Source: Edaphochlamys debaryana
Lineage: Eukaryota; Chlorophyta; Chlorophyceae; Chlamydomonadales
Length of the DNA: 64,000 nt
Direction: 5' to 3'
NCBI GenBank assembly: GCA_016858145.1
Contig: JAEHOE010000002.1
Span: 1,674,001-1,738,000, forward strand
The notes beneath the pieces were generated by a model. The model ran no database searches and was not told the origin of the DNA. It saw nothing but the letters and a program-made list of their open reading frames with translations. The position numbers were made by a program, and so were the translations under genes. Positions 1 through 11,900 of this stretch are shown one piece after another. Positions within the stretch are counted from its first letter, which is position 1; every line of letters starts with the position of its first letter.

Positions 1-59
1 CCCCCGCCACACAAGGCGCGGCGGCCGCCTCGGCGGCCTGGGGCCCCGGTCCCCGGTCC

Positions 60-1134
60 ATGGCTCCCAGCGCGGGCCGCGCGCCCTGGGAGAGCGCGGC
101 CTCGTCAGGCCCCTGCGGGCCCAAGCCAGGCCCCTGCGGGCCCACACCAGGCCCTTGCGGGCCCAGACCCGGCCCCTGCAGGCCCACGTCTGCTGACGGC
201 GCCGCCCCTTGTCCCTCGTCCTCGTCCTGCGGATCGGACCCTGGCACTCGCATGAACAGACCGAGGCGGAGGCGCGGTGGACGGGGCCGTGGCTTGGCCG
301 CCACCGCCGGGCTGACCTCCAGCTCTGCGAGCGACGGCGCCACCCCTGACGCCGACACCGCTGCCGCTGGCTCCTCCGCGTGTCCTAGCGCCTGGGTGGG
401 CAGCGGGGCCCTGGCAGCGACTGCTGCTGAAGCTATTTCCGCCGCCTCCCCAGCCGTTGCCGGGGCGTCCTGCTGCTGCCCTGGCGGTGCCGCGGAGGGG
501 AGGAGGGCGGGCGGGGATTCCGCACGCGCGCGCTTGGCCCCCTGCCCCTTGGGCTCCTCGACGGGGGGCCGCTGGCGGTCAGGCGCCGCCCTCGGCTCTG
601 GCCCCGGCGCGTCGAGCCGCCGGTCACGCGGCGGCGGCGGCGCCCCAGGCACCGCCGGCTGCTGCCTCCCCTCCTGCGCCTCGCCTTGCCCCTGCAGCGG
701 TGGCCCCGGCCGCTGCTGCGGCTGCTGCAGCGACCGCTCCCCCTGCCCAGGCTCACGGGGCTCCGCTTCGCCTTGCCCCTCTGGCGGTGGCCCAGCCCGC
801 CGCTGCTGCTGCTGCTGCTGCGGCGGCAGCGGCAGCGGCGGGTTTGCACCCCCAGCGGCCAGCGGCACTGGGCCCTGCGGGCGCCCCGCGCTCTGCGGAC
901 TTGGTGCCAGTGCCGGGCCCGCCGCTTGGCCGCTCTGCTGGCCGCCGCCATCCTGCTACGGGGCTGCGACGGCGGCGGGCTGCCGAGGTGCCGGCGGTGC
1001 CACGCCCTCGACCCGCAGGACGTCGCTTGCCAGGTCCTCCAGCTCCGTGGTCCACAGATGGGCAGCGTCAGCCGCGCTCTTGGCGGCCTGCACCGATGCA
1101 CCCGCCGGCCGGGCCCACTCGAGCCCTGTGACAA
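60..1134 (-). CDS. Ala/Pro/Gln-rich exon-like fragment, left-edge copy
   Basis: Long stretches are open on the minus strand with a strong Ala/Pro/Gln/Arg bias. One frame contains GAKRARAESPP and repeated GQGEA-type segments. These match the region at 8565-8942, which reads GAKRARTASPP after GQGEVQPQEQGQ, so both look like the same kind of disordered exon lying downstream (in minus orientation) of each paralogue of the tandem pair. A (GCT)n-like run near 811-826 encodes Ala or Gln depending on frame. One frame has a stop near 957, which would need an intron (GTAGCA to a CCGCAG acceptor is possible). It could be a 3' exon of the left pseudogene or part of a third unit cut by the window edge. 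No known domain is seen and the function is unknown. Confidence 0.3.
105..188. repeat. 21-bp tandem repeat encoding GPQGPGL-type heptapeptides
   Basis: About three and a half copies of a 21-bp unit (GGGCCCAAGCCAGGCCCCTG followed by C) stand in a row. Read on the minus strand they give a collagen-like heptad (GPQGPGL / GPQGPGV). The unit length is a multiple of three, as expected for a repeat tolerated in coding sequence. Confidence 0.7.
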
Positions 1135-1255
1135 GGCGGGGCGGAGGCCGTCAGTGCATCAGCATCCGTTGTCTCGCTGGGCTCTGAACTTTGTTGCTGC
1201 TACTGAGTACAGGAGGTCAAATCGGTAGGGACACGGTACACCTCTTCGAGTCTGC

Positions 1256-4200
1256 TCATGCACCTCGACACGTGCGGGCAGCGCACCGTCTTGCTCTTCC
1301 GCAGAACCCACCCGAGAGACACCCACCTGGGGCGGGCGCTGTCGTCTGCGTCTGCACCATGTCCAGCAACACCCTGAGCGCTGCCCCTCCCGTCTTGAGG
1401 GCACCATCCGCGCCGTCTGCGCCCTCGTCCTTGGCCCATTCAAGCCCGGCCGTGATGCCACCCTCACGGGCCTTGTGTGGTTTCTCCCACTCCGGCACGG
1501 CCCGCAGCACCCCAAGGCAGGGGCCCAGGCGCTGCCTCAGCGCCAGGCCGTGTTCATGGGGCTTGGCCGGGCGCAGGGGCTCAAGGGCGGGCCCCTGGGA
1601 GTCGAGCGGGAGGGTGGCGGCGGCGCACTCGGCGCAGAGGCGCAGCAGCAGGCCGGTGGCCAGGCCGGCGGCGGCACGGAGCTGGTGTCGGTCCGCGGGG
1701 CGCAGCAGGTGCATGGGGTCGGCACTGACAGGGGGGGCGGGGGCCGGGGTGGGAGGTTGAGGGAGCAGCAGAGGGGACGATCTGTGTTGCGTGCAGGAAT
1801 CGCAGCTGCGGCGGCGGTGGGAGAGGGGCCAGACCACAACCACGACCACAGCCATCCCGTTGTTTTTAGCCCCAAACAGTGCGCACTTGAGGGCGACCGA
1901 CACGGGTGGTGTCGTCTCCGCCTCGCCAAGCGGTGCCAACAGACCGGTGCCGCCCGCCGCCGCCAGCACCGCCGCCACAGTGCTAAGCACCTGTCGGATG
2001 AGGGCGTACGGCGGGCGTTGCTGCTGTGCCTGCACCGCCGCCGGGCCCCATCGCCGCTGCTGCTGCGCATGCTGCGCCCCGTGCTGTGCATGCTGCGGTC
2101 GGAGCTGCAGCTGACCCGCCAGCTGTGTTGCCTGGGAGTCAAGCGACGGTGCTGACGTAGAGGCGTGCTGCGGCTGAAGCTGCCGCTGGGGCTGGGGCTG
2201 CTGGGGCTGCGGGGCCTCCTCCACGTCGAGCAGCAGCGCCCCCCGCCTCAGCAGCAGCTGCCGGGCCTCCACCAGCGCATTCACCACCAGGTGGAGGAGG
2301 GGCGGCAAGAGCCTGCGCGCGAGCGGATGGGGGAGTTAATGCTGACAGGACAATGGGGCCTCGAGATGCCATTACTTGACCGACCCGTACCGTTGCAGGC
2401 GAGACGTGCAACATGAGGCCAGGCATGCAGAACGGGGTACGCAGGGGGCCCCCTGGCCCCCACTGCCCACCCACCTCTCGAGCGTGCTCCGCTCCCGCAC
2501 CGCCTCCTGCCCCATCAGCAGCTCCAGCCAGGCCAGGGCGTTGGTCGTGCGGCGCACGAGCGGGTTGTCGGGCCTATGGTCCGCATTCAGCCCCGCCTTG
2601 ACGTGCTCCCTCAGCGTCCCGGTGAGGCAGCGGTGGACGCACCCCACCAGGTTGTCGTCACACGAGGGCGGCTGCAGGGGCATGGCCGCGCCGCCGCTGG
2701 CGTCCGCTGGCCCTGGCAGCGCCACTCAGGTGGGTTGCGAAGGCGCGCGCCACGAGCAGCAGCAGACGCCGCCGCGTCTCGGCGTGCGCGGGGGCCGTGG
2801 GCGGGAGGTCGCAGACCATGAGGCACACCAGCGACAGGCACCTGCGAGGAACCGGCCACCGCAGCAGCGGCTTATCTTGAGGGCACCACTTGAGACGAGG
2901 CGCCATGGCGGCGCACAAGGCAGCTAGGCCGACATGCAGCCGCGACAACACAAGGTGGAAGCACCTGCACCGCCGCCCCTGCCGCCCCGCTCCTACCGCT
3001 GCAGCACTGATGTGGCCTTGGCGGAGGGAGTGGTGTCGTGGTCTGCGAAGGCGTCCGCGCTGGGGGCCAGGACCCCCACCAGCTCCGGAAGCAGCCCGAC
3101 GGAGCTCTCCTCCGCCAGCCGCACGCACCAGCGCCGCAGGTGCGCCTGCGGGTCCACGCCGGCTGCAAAGGCACACAGAGAAGCACAAAGCTCAAGCCAC
3201 AGAAGAGGTATCGCATCTTTGACCAGGTCAAGAGAAAGGGGACCGGACACGTGCTAGCCAAACGCCTAGCCTAACCCGGTATAGCGGCCCCAGCTCGGAT
3301 GCTGACCCGCACGCACTTCCACACCGTCTGCAGCTCCACCCTTGCCACTCACCTCCCGGCGCGCCGTCCCACTTGACCAGCGCCGCCGCGTCCCTCGCCA
3401 TCGCCTCCGCCACGCACTCGAGCAGCCGCAGGGGCGCCTGCGCCGCCTCAAAGCCCCCGCTCCACCCGGGCGCTCTGGTGGCGTGCTCCGCCAGCCGGCC
3501 CTTCCCACACGGCTCCAGCGCTGCCAGGGCCACTGCCGCCATCGCGCGGTGCGCGAGCATGGACCTGGCGAGGTCCTCGATCCGCAGCGAGGGCCGGTTC
3601 GGCCCGGCCGCCGCAAAGTCAGGCGACGGCTGCAGCCCGCGCCAGTTTAACACGGCGTCCTTCAGCATCTCGCCCAGCTCCATGCTCCGCCTCTCAGCCA
3701 CCAGCGACGAGAAGAGCTGCCACGTCAGCTGCGCGCAGACCGAGCCGTCGGAGTCGGCCCGGACTGCCGCTGCCACGAGCTCTGCGGGGGTGGTGGTGTC
3801 GGAGCCGAGGAGGAAGGGCCGCACCTCGGGGCACAGCAGCAGCTCCTGGGTGAGGTCAGCCAGGGCCACCCGGTTAGCGAGGTCCAGGGCGGCGTGGAAC
3901 CAGGTCTGGTGGGGGCGGACAGAAGAGGAGGGAATCACACGGGGGCATGGTGGACATGGCCGACATGGGCGCGGAGGTGTTGGGTTGCTCTCATACAGGC
4001 TTGGCCACGGATGCTAAGTGTGATGTCTGTCCCTGCTTGGACCCGATCAGCTGTAGGAGCTGCCTTGGTCTGCCCGACGCACCGTCAGCAGGCCCGGCTG
4101 CATGAGCAGCTCGTCCCGCGAGGCCCGCGGCAGCAGCGCCTCCACCAGCGGCCTCCGCCGCTCCAGCGCCGCCAGGTTCCGTACCACCTGGGCCAACAGC

Positions 4201-7123
4201 GACAGCACCAGGCCCCGCTGCCGGGGGTTTGCGCCGTTGGCCTGCCACACCTGCGAGAGACACACGCGCGAGCCAAGGCAGCACATGAAGTCAAGGAAGG
4301 TGAGCTAGGAAAGCAGGACGGCTACCCGACTCGGCCCAGGGGGGATGGCCCCTTAGCCTCTTGTTGGAACAGTAGGTTGGGCCCATTGCCTGTTGGCTTT
4401 TGCCCACACATGCGCTTTGTGACCCTTGCCTCGCCACTTGCTCTCACCGTGCTCAGCACTGCGGCTTTGGTGCTCTGCACGAGGCACAGCCGGGCCACAG
4501 CCATCTCCACGTCCGCCCACTCGCTATCACCCTCGGCGTACTGCGTGCCGTACACCGTGCCCAGAAAGCACAGAGCTTCCTCCTGCGGTAGCCAAGGAGA
4601 GTGGGCTAAGTAGGAGAGCGCAGGGCAGGGCAGGTGCGGCGGGCGTTGCTGCGTGGGCGCGTGCGTCTTCTCGCGGCCTTCGTCCGTTAGAACCGCAAAT
4701 GGGGGTTGACGCACGCGGGACGTACCGTAGCCTCCTGGTGGTCCTGCGTCCACCCGCGCGACGTCAGGAGTGGGTCGAGCTGCGCCCCCGCCGCGGCCCA
4801 CTTGACGACCCTCTCGATCGCCAAGTTGATCTTGCACTTGGCCAGCCGGCGACTGAGCGTGGACTGCCCCGCTTGCGGCTCCTGGCCCGGTGGCGGGACC
4901 TCGAGCCCTTCACCCTGGTTGGCCAGGGCCAGGACGGCCCGCTGCATCAGCCGCAGCTTGAGCACGAGGCAGCAGGGCACGGCGGCGGGGTTGAGGGGAG
5001 GCGGCGCTGGCGTGGTAGTGAGAGGTGGAGCCATGTCCTCTTGGAGGAGCTGCAGGGCGGGCTGTGGATTCGCATCGGCGTCCAGGAGCCGCTCCGCCAG
5101 GCCGCGGCCCACGGGGGCGCGGAGCAGCTTCTGTTGGGGTTGGGTAGTGGGCGGGGGCCGGTGGGCGAACTGCGGAGGTCTCGGGAAGGTGCAGGCCTTC
5201 AGGCTCCCACACCCCAGCCACGGCTTCCGCCTTCCAGCTGCCGTACCTCGAGCCGTACGACAATCTTGGCGAGGGCCGCCTCGTGGGCCCTGGCCACCGG
5301 CTGCAGGTGCGCGGGGGCGGTGGAGTTCAGGAGGGGCAGGCCGCCCGCCTGCGGCAACAGCCGACAATAGGGGAAACCCGGTAACCAACGCGCAGTCGTC
5401 AGTCAACGCCGCCACGCTAGTGCTCCCCCGCTGACGACCTTCGTAAAAGATTTACACACAAGGCCACACAAGGCCACACAAACCTGCTGTTTCGTCCTCC
5501 TCAGCTCCATCAAGACGGCTGGCTTCTCGACCGCGGCCGCCAGCTGCCGGGCGGTGCGGTGCTGGGCAAGCAGCCACTGCAGCAGCCGCGTGTGGCATGC
5601 GTCCAGCGTGGGCCGCCAGTCGGGGTCCCTGCGGCTGCGCGCCGCCGCCAGCCGCGTGAGGGAAAGGATACCCTCCACCAGGGGCAGGCGGGCGTCGGGG
5701 TCGCACCTGGCGGGACGGCAAGAAGGCACGCGGGCAAGGTCGGGAAGTCCGCTGAGAAGAAGCCAAGGCTAAAGGGCGCTGTGTGCATCTGACGCTTATG
5801 ATAGTCAGTACAGACAATGGGCAGGGAAGAGACAGAGGGGGTCAATCAGAAGGCAAGTAACAGAGCACATGCGCTGGGGCCAAGGCCTGCTACCTATCTA
5901 CCTATCGCAGTGCGCAAATGCGTCAAGGGCCCCCCGGGTCCCGTCTCACTCGTCGAAGTTGGCGAAAGGCTCCTCACAGAGCAGTAGGTCCACTGCGACC
6001 TCACAGGCGATGCGGTTCCGCTCGCCCTCCGCACGCCAGTCGGCCCGGCTGGGCAGCTCCGCCGCCGCCAGCAGGAGCACGTCCACCGCCGCCCGCAGCT
6101 GCGCCAGGGTGCGGATGGGCTAGTCTTGGAACGCGGCGGCCGCCGCGCCTGTGGAACAAGTGGGAAATGAGGTTTGACTACAGTAAGGTAGGGGCATCTG
6201 GTGGCCGGGCGCTGATAATACACATGACTACCGCATCATTAGCAAAGGCCCGTCAGGTACTCCACCCACAGCGCACGCACCTCGGCGGTACACGCTGACC
6301 GATGACGCCACGGTTACCTGAGCCCTGACCTGCCGCATCGCCCCCTCCACCATGGTCAGCCACCAACGGCCCCATGGGCCCGCAGCCCCCGCCCGAGACG
6401 CCAGGTCCCGACCCGCCCGGTCCAGGGCAACCAAGAGCTCCGAGAAGGGCGCGCCCTCGGGGCCGGGGTTCCGCACGGGCGGCAGCGGGGCAGGGGCGTC
6501 CGGGCCCGCCTCCTCCTCGCGCTCCTGGCCCCGGTCCGGGCTCAGGGGCGCCGCTGCCGCCACCGCGGCACCCTCCAGCATGGGGACACCGCCAGCCGCA
6601 CCTGGCGGAAAGGTGCCACACGGAGCACTGCAATGAGTACCGAAGGCTAGCGAACCTGCCTTGCCCTCCTGTCTGCCCGCCATGCACCCAAAGCAGCACC
6701 TGGCGCGTCTCTAGGGCCGTTGCCCTCCAGCTCCTGGCGCCGCTTGGCGGATGCTGGGCCGGCGCTGGGCGGTCGCGCGTACCACCGCAGCCCCTTGCTG
6801 TAGGAGCCCCCGCCGCTGCCGGCCCCGGCGGCTCCTGGACGGGGCGAACCGGCTGTGCCGGGTCGCGCTGCTGGTTGGGCCAGGGCTGGGGCTGGGGCAG
6901 ACGCCGCTAGCGCCTGCGCGCGAGCGGAAGGACCCGCCCCACCGCCCGCTGCCGCCGCCCCGCCGCCCGCCTGGACCGCAGCGTTGGCGAGAGGCTTCTG
7001 GCGGCCGTTCGCAAGCAGCCACGCGTCAAGCTTTTCGCTTGCGCGATTCAATGCCCAGCCTCGCTTGGGGACGGTGCCCGGGTCAGCAGGCCGACCGCTG
7101 GTGGAGGGGGCGTCCAGGTCCAT
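1256..7123 (-). pseudogene. Degenerate left paralogue of the zinc-finger/helical-repeat gene
   Basis: Exon by exon this is a paralogue of the gene at 8942-15803. It starts [16 protein letters not shown] at 7123 and uses exons 7123-6700, 6601-6281 and 6148 onward, with the same intron phases as its partner. Shared blocks include [16 protein letters not shown] (about 5700), [16 protein letters not shown] (about 4245) and [12 protein letters not shown] (about 3860). Three defects are visible. It has no CDCA7-type zinc-finger exons upstream. The third exon reads GAC-TAG (6122-6120) where the partner reads GAC-CAG. A net one-base insertion near 2690-2720 breaks the frame relative to the partner. 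A long open exon at 2308-1256 (LLPPLLHLVVNALVEARQ onward) follows the TLER splice site and seems absent from the partner. Translation from 7123 would stop after roughly 250 residues. Stop and frameshift could in principle be assembly errors. Confidence 0.6.
5534..5906 (-). repeat. Near-identical tract shared with 12237-12613
   Basis: This block covers the exon encoding [18 protein letters not shown] plus the adjoining intron and is almost identical, including intron sequence, to 12237-12613 in the paralogue. Sequence on both sides is clearly more diverged. The pattern fits recent gene conversion or a later partial duplication. Confidence 0.8.
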
Positions 7124-7199
7124 GCTCTCAGGGCCCCGCTCGGGGCGCGGGCTGACGTGCGCGTCACCGGCAGCACGGACTACCCCGGGGACCCTGCTT

Positions 7200-8560
7200 C
7201 TTAGCGCTCCAGCAGGCTACCGAGCTCCCTCCAAAGCCCGTGACGAGGCGCTGCGGGTGCCGCATCGTCGACCCGAGACAATTGACAGAGCGCGCAGCTG
7301 GCTCAGGGATGGTGTTGAGTGACTATGGTGGCTCTTTTGGCATGCTATGTGAAGCGTAGCTTGGGGTTGGGAGCGAGCGCTTGGGTGCGAACTGTACCCA
7401 GGCTGCAGCGCCGGCTTCGCGCTTCTGTGCGCTCTCCATCGTTCTAGTGAGCATTCTGTGTGTGCATGCAGGAATTTGGCAAATACGCGGCAAATTGCCA
7501 GAGCATGCCCCGCCAATCGGGGATCAAAGTTTCCCGCCAGGTTTCCCCCATCCCCATTCCCCTTGCCTCGCCCAGCCCTCACCCCCTTGGCGATGCACTA
7601 TGCTGCCGCTCTGTCAGCTGTCGCAATACGTTTGCGCCTTATCAGTCGGCAGCGCTGGTGTGTCAGCCACCTCACACCTGACCCCACAGGCAGCTCCAGC
7701 TCCGCGATAGACAGTGGCCCCGCACGGCTCGCCAGCCCAGATCAACGCTATCCCAGTAAGCCGGTGTTGCGGCCCTCGTGCCCACACGAAGGCTCGTGCA
7801 TCACTAAGAGGCTCTGCCCCCCGACCCCCCCACCCCCACCCGATCCCGACTGCCTGTCGTCTCAGCTTGGCCGCCTCTGACCTGGATACCGAGTCACCAG
7901 CGCCAGCACACTCAGCTCCTTTCCCTCGGGTTACACAGCCTTTCCGCCCTTTCGCCACTTTGTTCTTCCCCAGAGCCTGGTGCACATCCTCCACAGCTCC
8001 CCCACCTGTGCCTCCGCCAGCCAGACGCCCAGCCCAGCCAGCACGGTGTGATTGTCAGCCTGCACTGCAAAGGCCCCGGTATCCACGCTTACCCAGCGCT
8101 TCGATGAGCAGATTAAGCACACCAAGGTTCCCGCCTTCTTTGAGGCGCAATTCCATCACGCTAAGCCCTAGCCTGCCCCTTCGTGACCCAGAGGTTCGCC
8201 CATTCGGAAACCACAGGGCTCGCACCTGCACATCCGCTTACCTCACGTACCCACCCCAATGAAAGAAGAATGCACGCCCGCCTCTGATGCACGCCCGTCT
8301 CCTGCCCCGAATGAAGCTGTAAAAATTTCTGCCTCGCTGATCGCCATCCCTGCTCGGGTCCTCGCATGCACACAATGCCCCTGCCTTCTCTACATAAGGA
8401 CTCCTGCCGAACGTCCTGCGCTTCCCTCCCCGCGTACCCCGCGTACCACACACCCGGACCACTCCAGCGCCCAGGCGCCCGCTCCTGCGTTGCTCTTGCC
8501 CTGCCCCCCGGCAGCCGCCGCTGCCTCCCGGTGCCTGCCGGGCGGCCTGGCCGGGAGCGT
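7200..8560. other. Spacer between the tandem paralogues, with exon-like remnants
   Basis: No complete gene is recognised. On the minus strand near 8160-7980 two open pieces look protein-like: MELRLKEGGNLGVLNLLIEA followed, after a 28-base interruption that starts like a donor (GTAAGC) and ends CAG, by VQADNHTVLAGLGVWLAEAQ. They resemble helical-repeat protein but the interruption is too short for a normal intron, so this is more likely a decayed exon. The rest is low-complexity and cytosine-rich. Confidence 0.35.
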
Positions 8561-8564
8561 GCTT

Positions 8565-8942
8565 CTACTCCTCGGCGGGGGAGAGGCGCACGGGTGGGGA
8601 TGCCGTGCGCGCCCGCTTGGCCCCGTCAAGCCTATAGCAACGCGGCGGCGGCGGTGCGGGCTCCACCGGCTGCTGCCGCTCCTTGGGCGCTTGCCCCTGC
8701 TCCTGGGGCTGCACCTCGCCCTGGCCTTGCGGCCGTGGACCAGCCTGCCGCCGCGGCGGTGGCGGCTGCAACGGTGAGGCACCCCGAGCGGCCTTGCGCT
8801 GCGGCAGCTTGGGGCCTCCTGCGCCGCACGCGCGGACGACGAGCTGAGTCCCACGGGCCAATGCCTTGGGCTCCGGGGACCAGAGCTTGGCGCTGACGGC
8901 CGCCCCCACGGTAGAGCTTTGACCGACACGACCGCAGCCCAT
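8565..8942 (-). CDS. Ala/Pro/Gln-rich open segment downstream of the right paralogue
   Basis: An open frame of about 125 codons reads GQGEVQPQEQGQAPKERQQ, then GAKRARTASPPVRLSPAEE and a stop. It matches the left-edge fragment at 60-1134. It lies just downstream of the probable stop of the right paralogue, so it is either a leftover 3' exon or a small separate gene. No start codon or promoter can be assigned with confidence. Function unknown. Confidence 0.3.
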   Translation of the reverse strand: MGCGRVGQSSTVGAAVSAKLWSPEPKALARGTQLVVRACGAGGPKLPQRKAARGASPLQPPPPRRQAGPRPQGQGEVQPQEQGQAPKERQQPVEPAPPPPRCYRLDGAKRARTASPPVRLSPAEE

Positions 8943-11900
8943 TAGCCCCTGCGAGGAGAGCGGATCGTAACGGTAACGCGTTGATATCTCACCCTCGCCT
9001 CGCCCTCCCGTGACACCATGTCAATTTCCCCACACTGCCCACCCACCTCTCGAGCGTGCCCCGCTCCTGCACCGCCTCCTGCCCCATCAGCAGCTCCAGC
9101 CAGACCCGCGTGTTGCTCGAGCGGCGCGCGAGCGGGTCGTCGAGCCTGGGCCCCGAGTTTAACCCGGCTTCCACGTGCTCCCTCAGCATCCCGGTAAGGC
9201 AGCGGTGGATGCAGCCCAGCCGCGTCGGCGGCGGCATGGGTGCGGGCGCGGCAGCGCCGCCGGAGGCGTCCACCGGGCGCGGCGGCCCCAGGCAGGGCGT
9301 GAAGGCGCGCCTCGTGAGCAGCATCAGCAGACGCCGTCGCGTGTTGGTGTGTGCGGCGGCCGTGGGCGGGAGGTCGCAGACCATCAGGCAGAGCTTGGAC
9401 AGGCACCTGCAAGGAACAACGAGACTAAGCGTTGCAGCTTAGGCCAGCCAAGGCCATGGACACTAGCCAGAAACCATAGATAGAAACCCGACGTGCCCCG
9501 ACAGCCCCTGCCGCCCCCGTCCTACCGCTGCCACACGGGAGGCCTTGGCGGAGGGCGTGGTGTCGTGATAGTCGTCAAAGGCGTCCGCGCTGGCGGCCAG
9601 GACCCCCACCAGCCCCGGAAGCAGCCCCGCGGAGTTCTCCTCCGCCAGCCGCACGCACCAGCGCCGCAGGTGCTCCTGCTCCTCCACGCCAGCTGCAGAG
9701 GGCACAGAGAAACACAGGGGCACAACCGATCATGGTATCACACCATAGGCCTGTCAACGTGTGGGGGCTGTGCAACTGCAAGCCTAGCCCAAGCCCAAGC
9801 CCGGCTCAACTCTTTCCTGCACCACCCCGCCAGCCCTCCCGCCTGACTCCTGTGACTTACCTCCCGGCGCGCCGTCCCACTTGACCAGAGCCGCCGCGTC
9901 CCTCGCCATCGCCTCCGTCACGCACTCGAGCAGCTCGTGCACTGTGGACGCGTGCTCTGCCAGCCGGCCCTTGCTCCATGCCGCCAGCACCGCGAGAGCC
10001 ACGACCGCCATCGCACGGCGCGTGCGCATGGTTGCGGCCAGATCCTCGAACGGCGGCTGCAGCCCGCGCCAGCTCAGCACTGCGCCCTTCAGCACCACGC
10101 CGAGCTCCAGGCTCCGCCTCTCCTCAGCCACCAGCGACGAGACGAGCCGTGAGGCCAGCTGTGCGCAGACCAAGCCGTCGGAGTCGGCCCGGACGGCCGC
10201 TGCCACGAGCGCGGCAGCGGCAGCGGCAGCGGCAGCGGCAGCGGCAGCGGCAGCGGCAGCGGCAGCGGCAGCGGCAGCGGCAGCGGCAGCGGCAGCGGCA
10301 GCAGCAGCGGCAGCGGCAGCAGCATCCTCATCCTCAGCGGCAGCGACTGCCACGTGCTCTGCGGGGGTGGTGGTGTCGGGGCCAAGGAGGAAGGGCCGCG
10401 CCTCGGGGCACAGCAGCAGCTCCTGGGTCAGATCCGCCAGGGCCACCCGGTTGGCGGGGTCCAGGGCGGCGTGGAACCAGGTCTGGTGGGGGCGGAACGT
10501 GGTGGAGGGAAGAATGCGTGAGCTCTGCTGACGGGGCTGCGAATGTGCCTCAGCTTAGGTCGCTTTGCGAAGAGTTAACATGTCGCCATCTTGGCTTTCC
10601 TAAACGTTGTTCCTGGGCTGGGTTGTTCCGCCGCAACAGTCCCAGCTGCACTGGATCACGCTATGCAAGACCTATTCGCCGCTCCGAGCCAGCCCTGGGG
10701 GCCCTCTGCTGCTCTACACTGCCCTTGTGCGTCCTCACGCACCGTCAGCAGGCCCGACTGCATGAGCAGCTCGTCCCGCGAGGCCCGCGGCAGCAGCGCC
10801 TCCACCAGGGGCCCCCGCCGCTCCAGCGCCGCCAGGCTCCGCACCACCTGGGCCAACAGCGACAGCACCAGGCCCCGCTGCCGGGGGTTTGCGCCGTTGG
10901 CCTGCCACACCTGCGAGAAGCACACACAAACACCCATGTGGGCAGGAGCCACCCCATGTGTCAAGTCACTGGAGGAATGGCAGGTTGGGCAGGCAGCGCC
11001 CGAAGAAGGATAACTTAACGGACAGCGCGCACGGCTAGGTGACTCGGCCAAAAGCGATTGCCGCATGCATGTCTCTACCGGCGGTATGCCTTTACACGAG
11101 CTGTGCCTCTCCCTTCTGTCGCTGCCGCTTGCATGCCCGCCCTCACCGTGCTCAGCATTGTGGTCTTGTCCTGGAGGCGGCACAGCTGAGCCACGTTCAG
11201 CTCCACGTCAGCCCAGTCCTTGCCAGCCTCGGCGTACTGCATGCCGTACAGCGTCCCCTGCAAGGACAGGGCGGCCTTCTGTGGGGGCCAAGGAGGAGGG
11301 GGCTTAGAAGCTTAGGCGGAACAGGAGAGGTGAAAGGCGGCTGCCCGGCGGCCAGACCTTACGGCTCGAGAGTGAGTTAGCCCTCGACCCAGCTTTAGAG
11401 CGCAACCATGACCCCGTGTCTCACCGCCGCCCCCCGCTGCTCCGCGGTCCACCCACGCGACGCCAGGAGTGGGTCGTGCTCCGCCGCCCCGGCCGCGGCC
11501 CACTTGACCACCCGCTCGACTACGACGTGCAGCTTGGACTTGACCAGTCGGCTGCTCAGCGTGGAATCCCTCGCTGTTGGCTGCTGGCCCGGCGGCGGGA
11601 TTATAAGCCCTGCGCCCCCGTCGGCTAGCGCCAGCACAGCCCGGTGCAGCAGCAGCAGCATGGGCAGGAGGTAGGGCACGGTGGCGGGGTCGAGGGGCGG
11701 TGGCGGCAGCTTGGAGTCAAGCGCTGCGGCGTTGTCCTCCTGTAGCAGCTGCAGGACGTGCTGCTGAGGGTCCAGGAGCCGCTCCGCCAGGCCATGACCC
11801 TCGGGGTCCCGGAGCAGCTCCTGCGGGGGGAGGTGGGCGTGGGCCCGGGTCTAACTATTGGAAGGACAGCGAACGGCTGGAGCGTGCCTGCCCTAGGGGA

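Noticed and set aside
60..1187. A 375-codon plus-strand reading frame starting at 60
   Set aside because: It is Gly/Ser/Cys-rich in a way produced by reading GC-rich coding sequence on the wrong strand; the minus strand there matches the 8.6-8.9 kb fragment.
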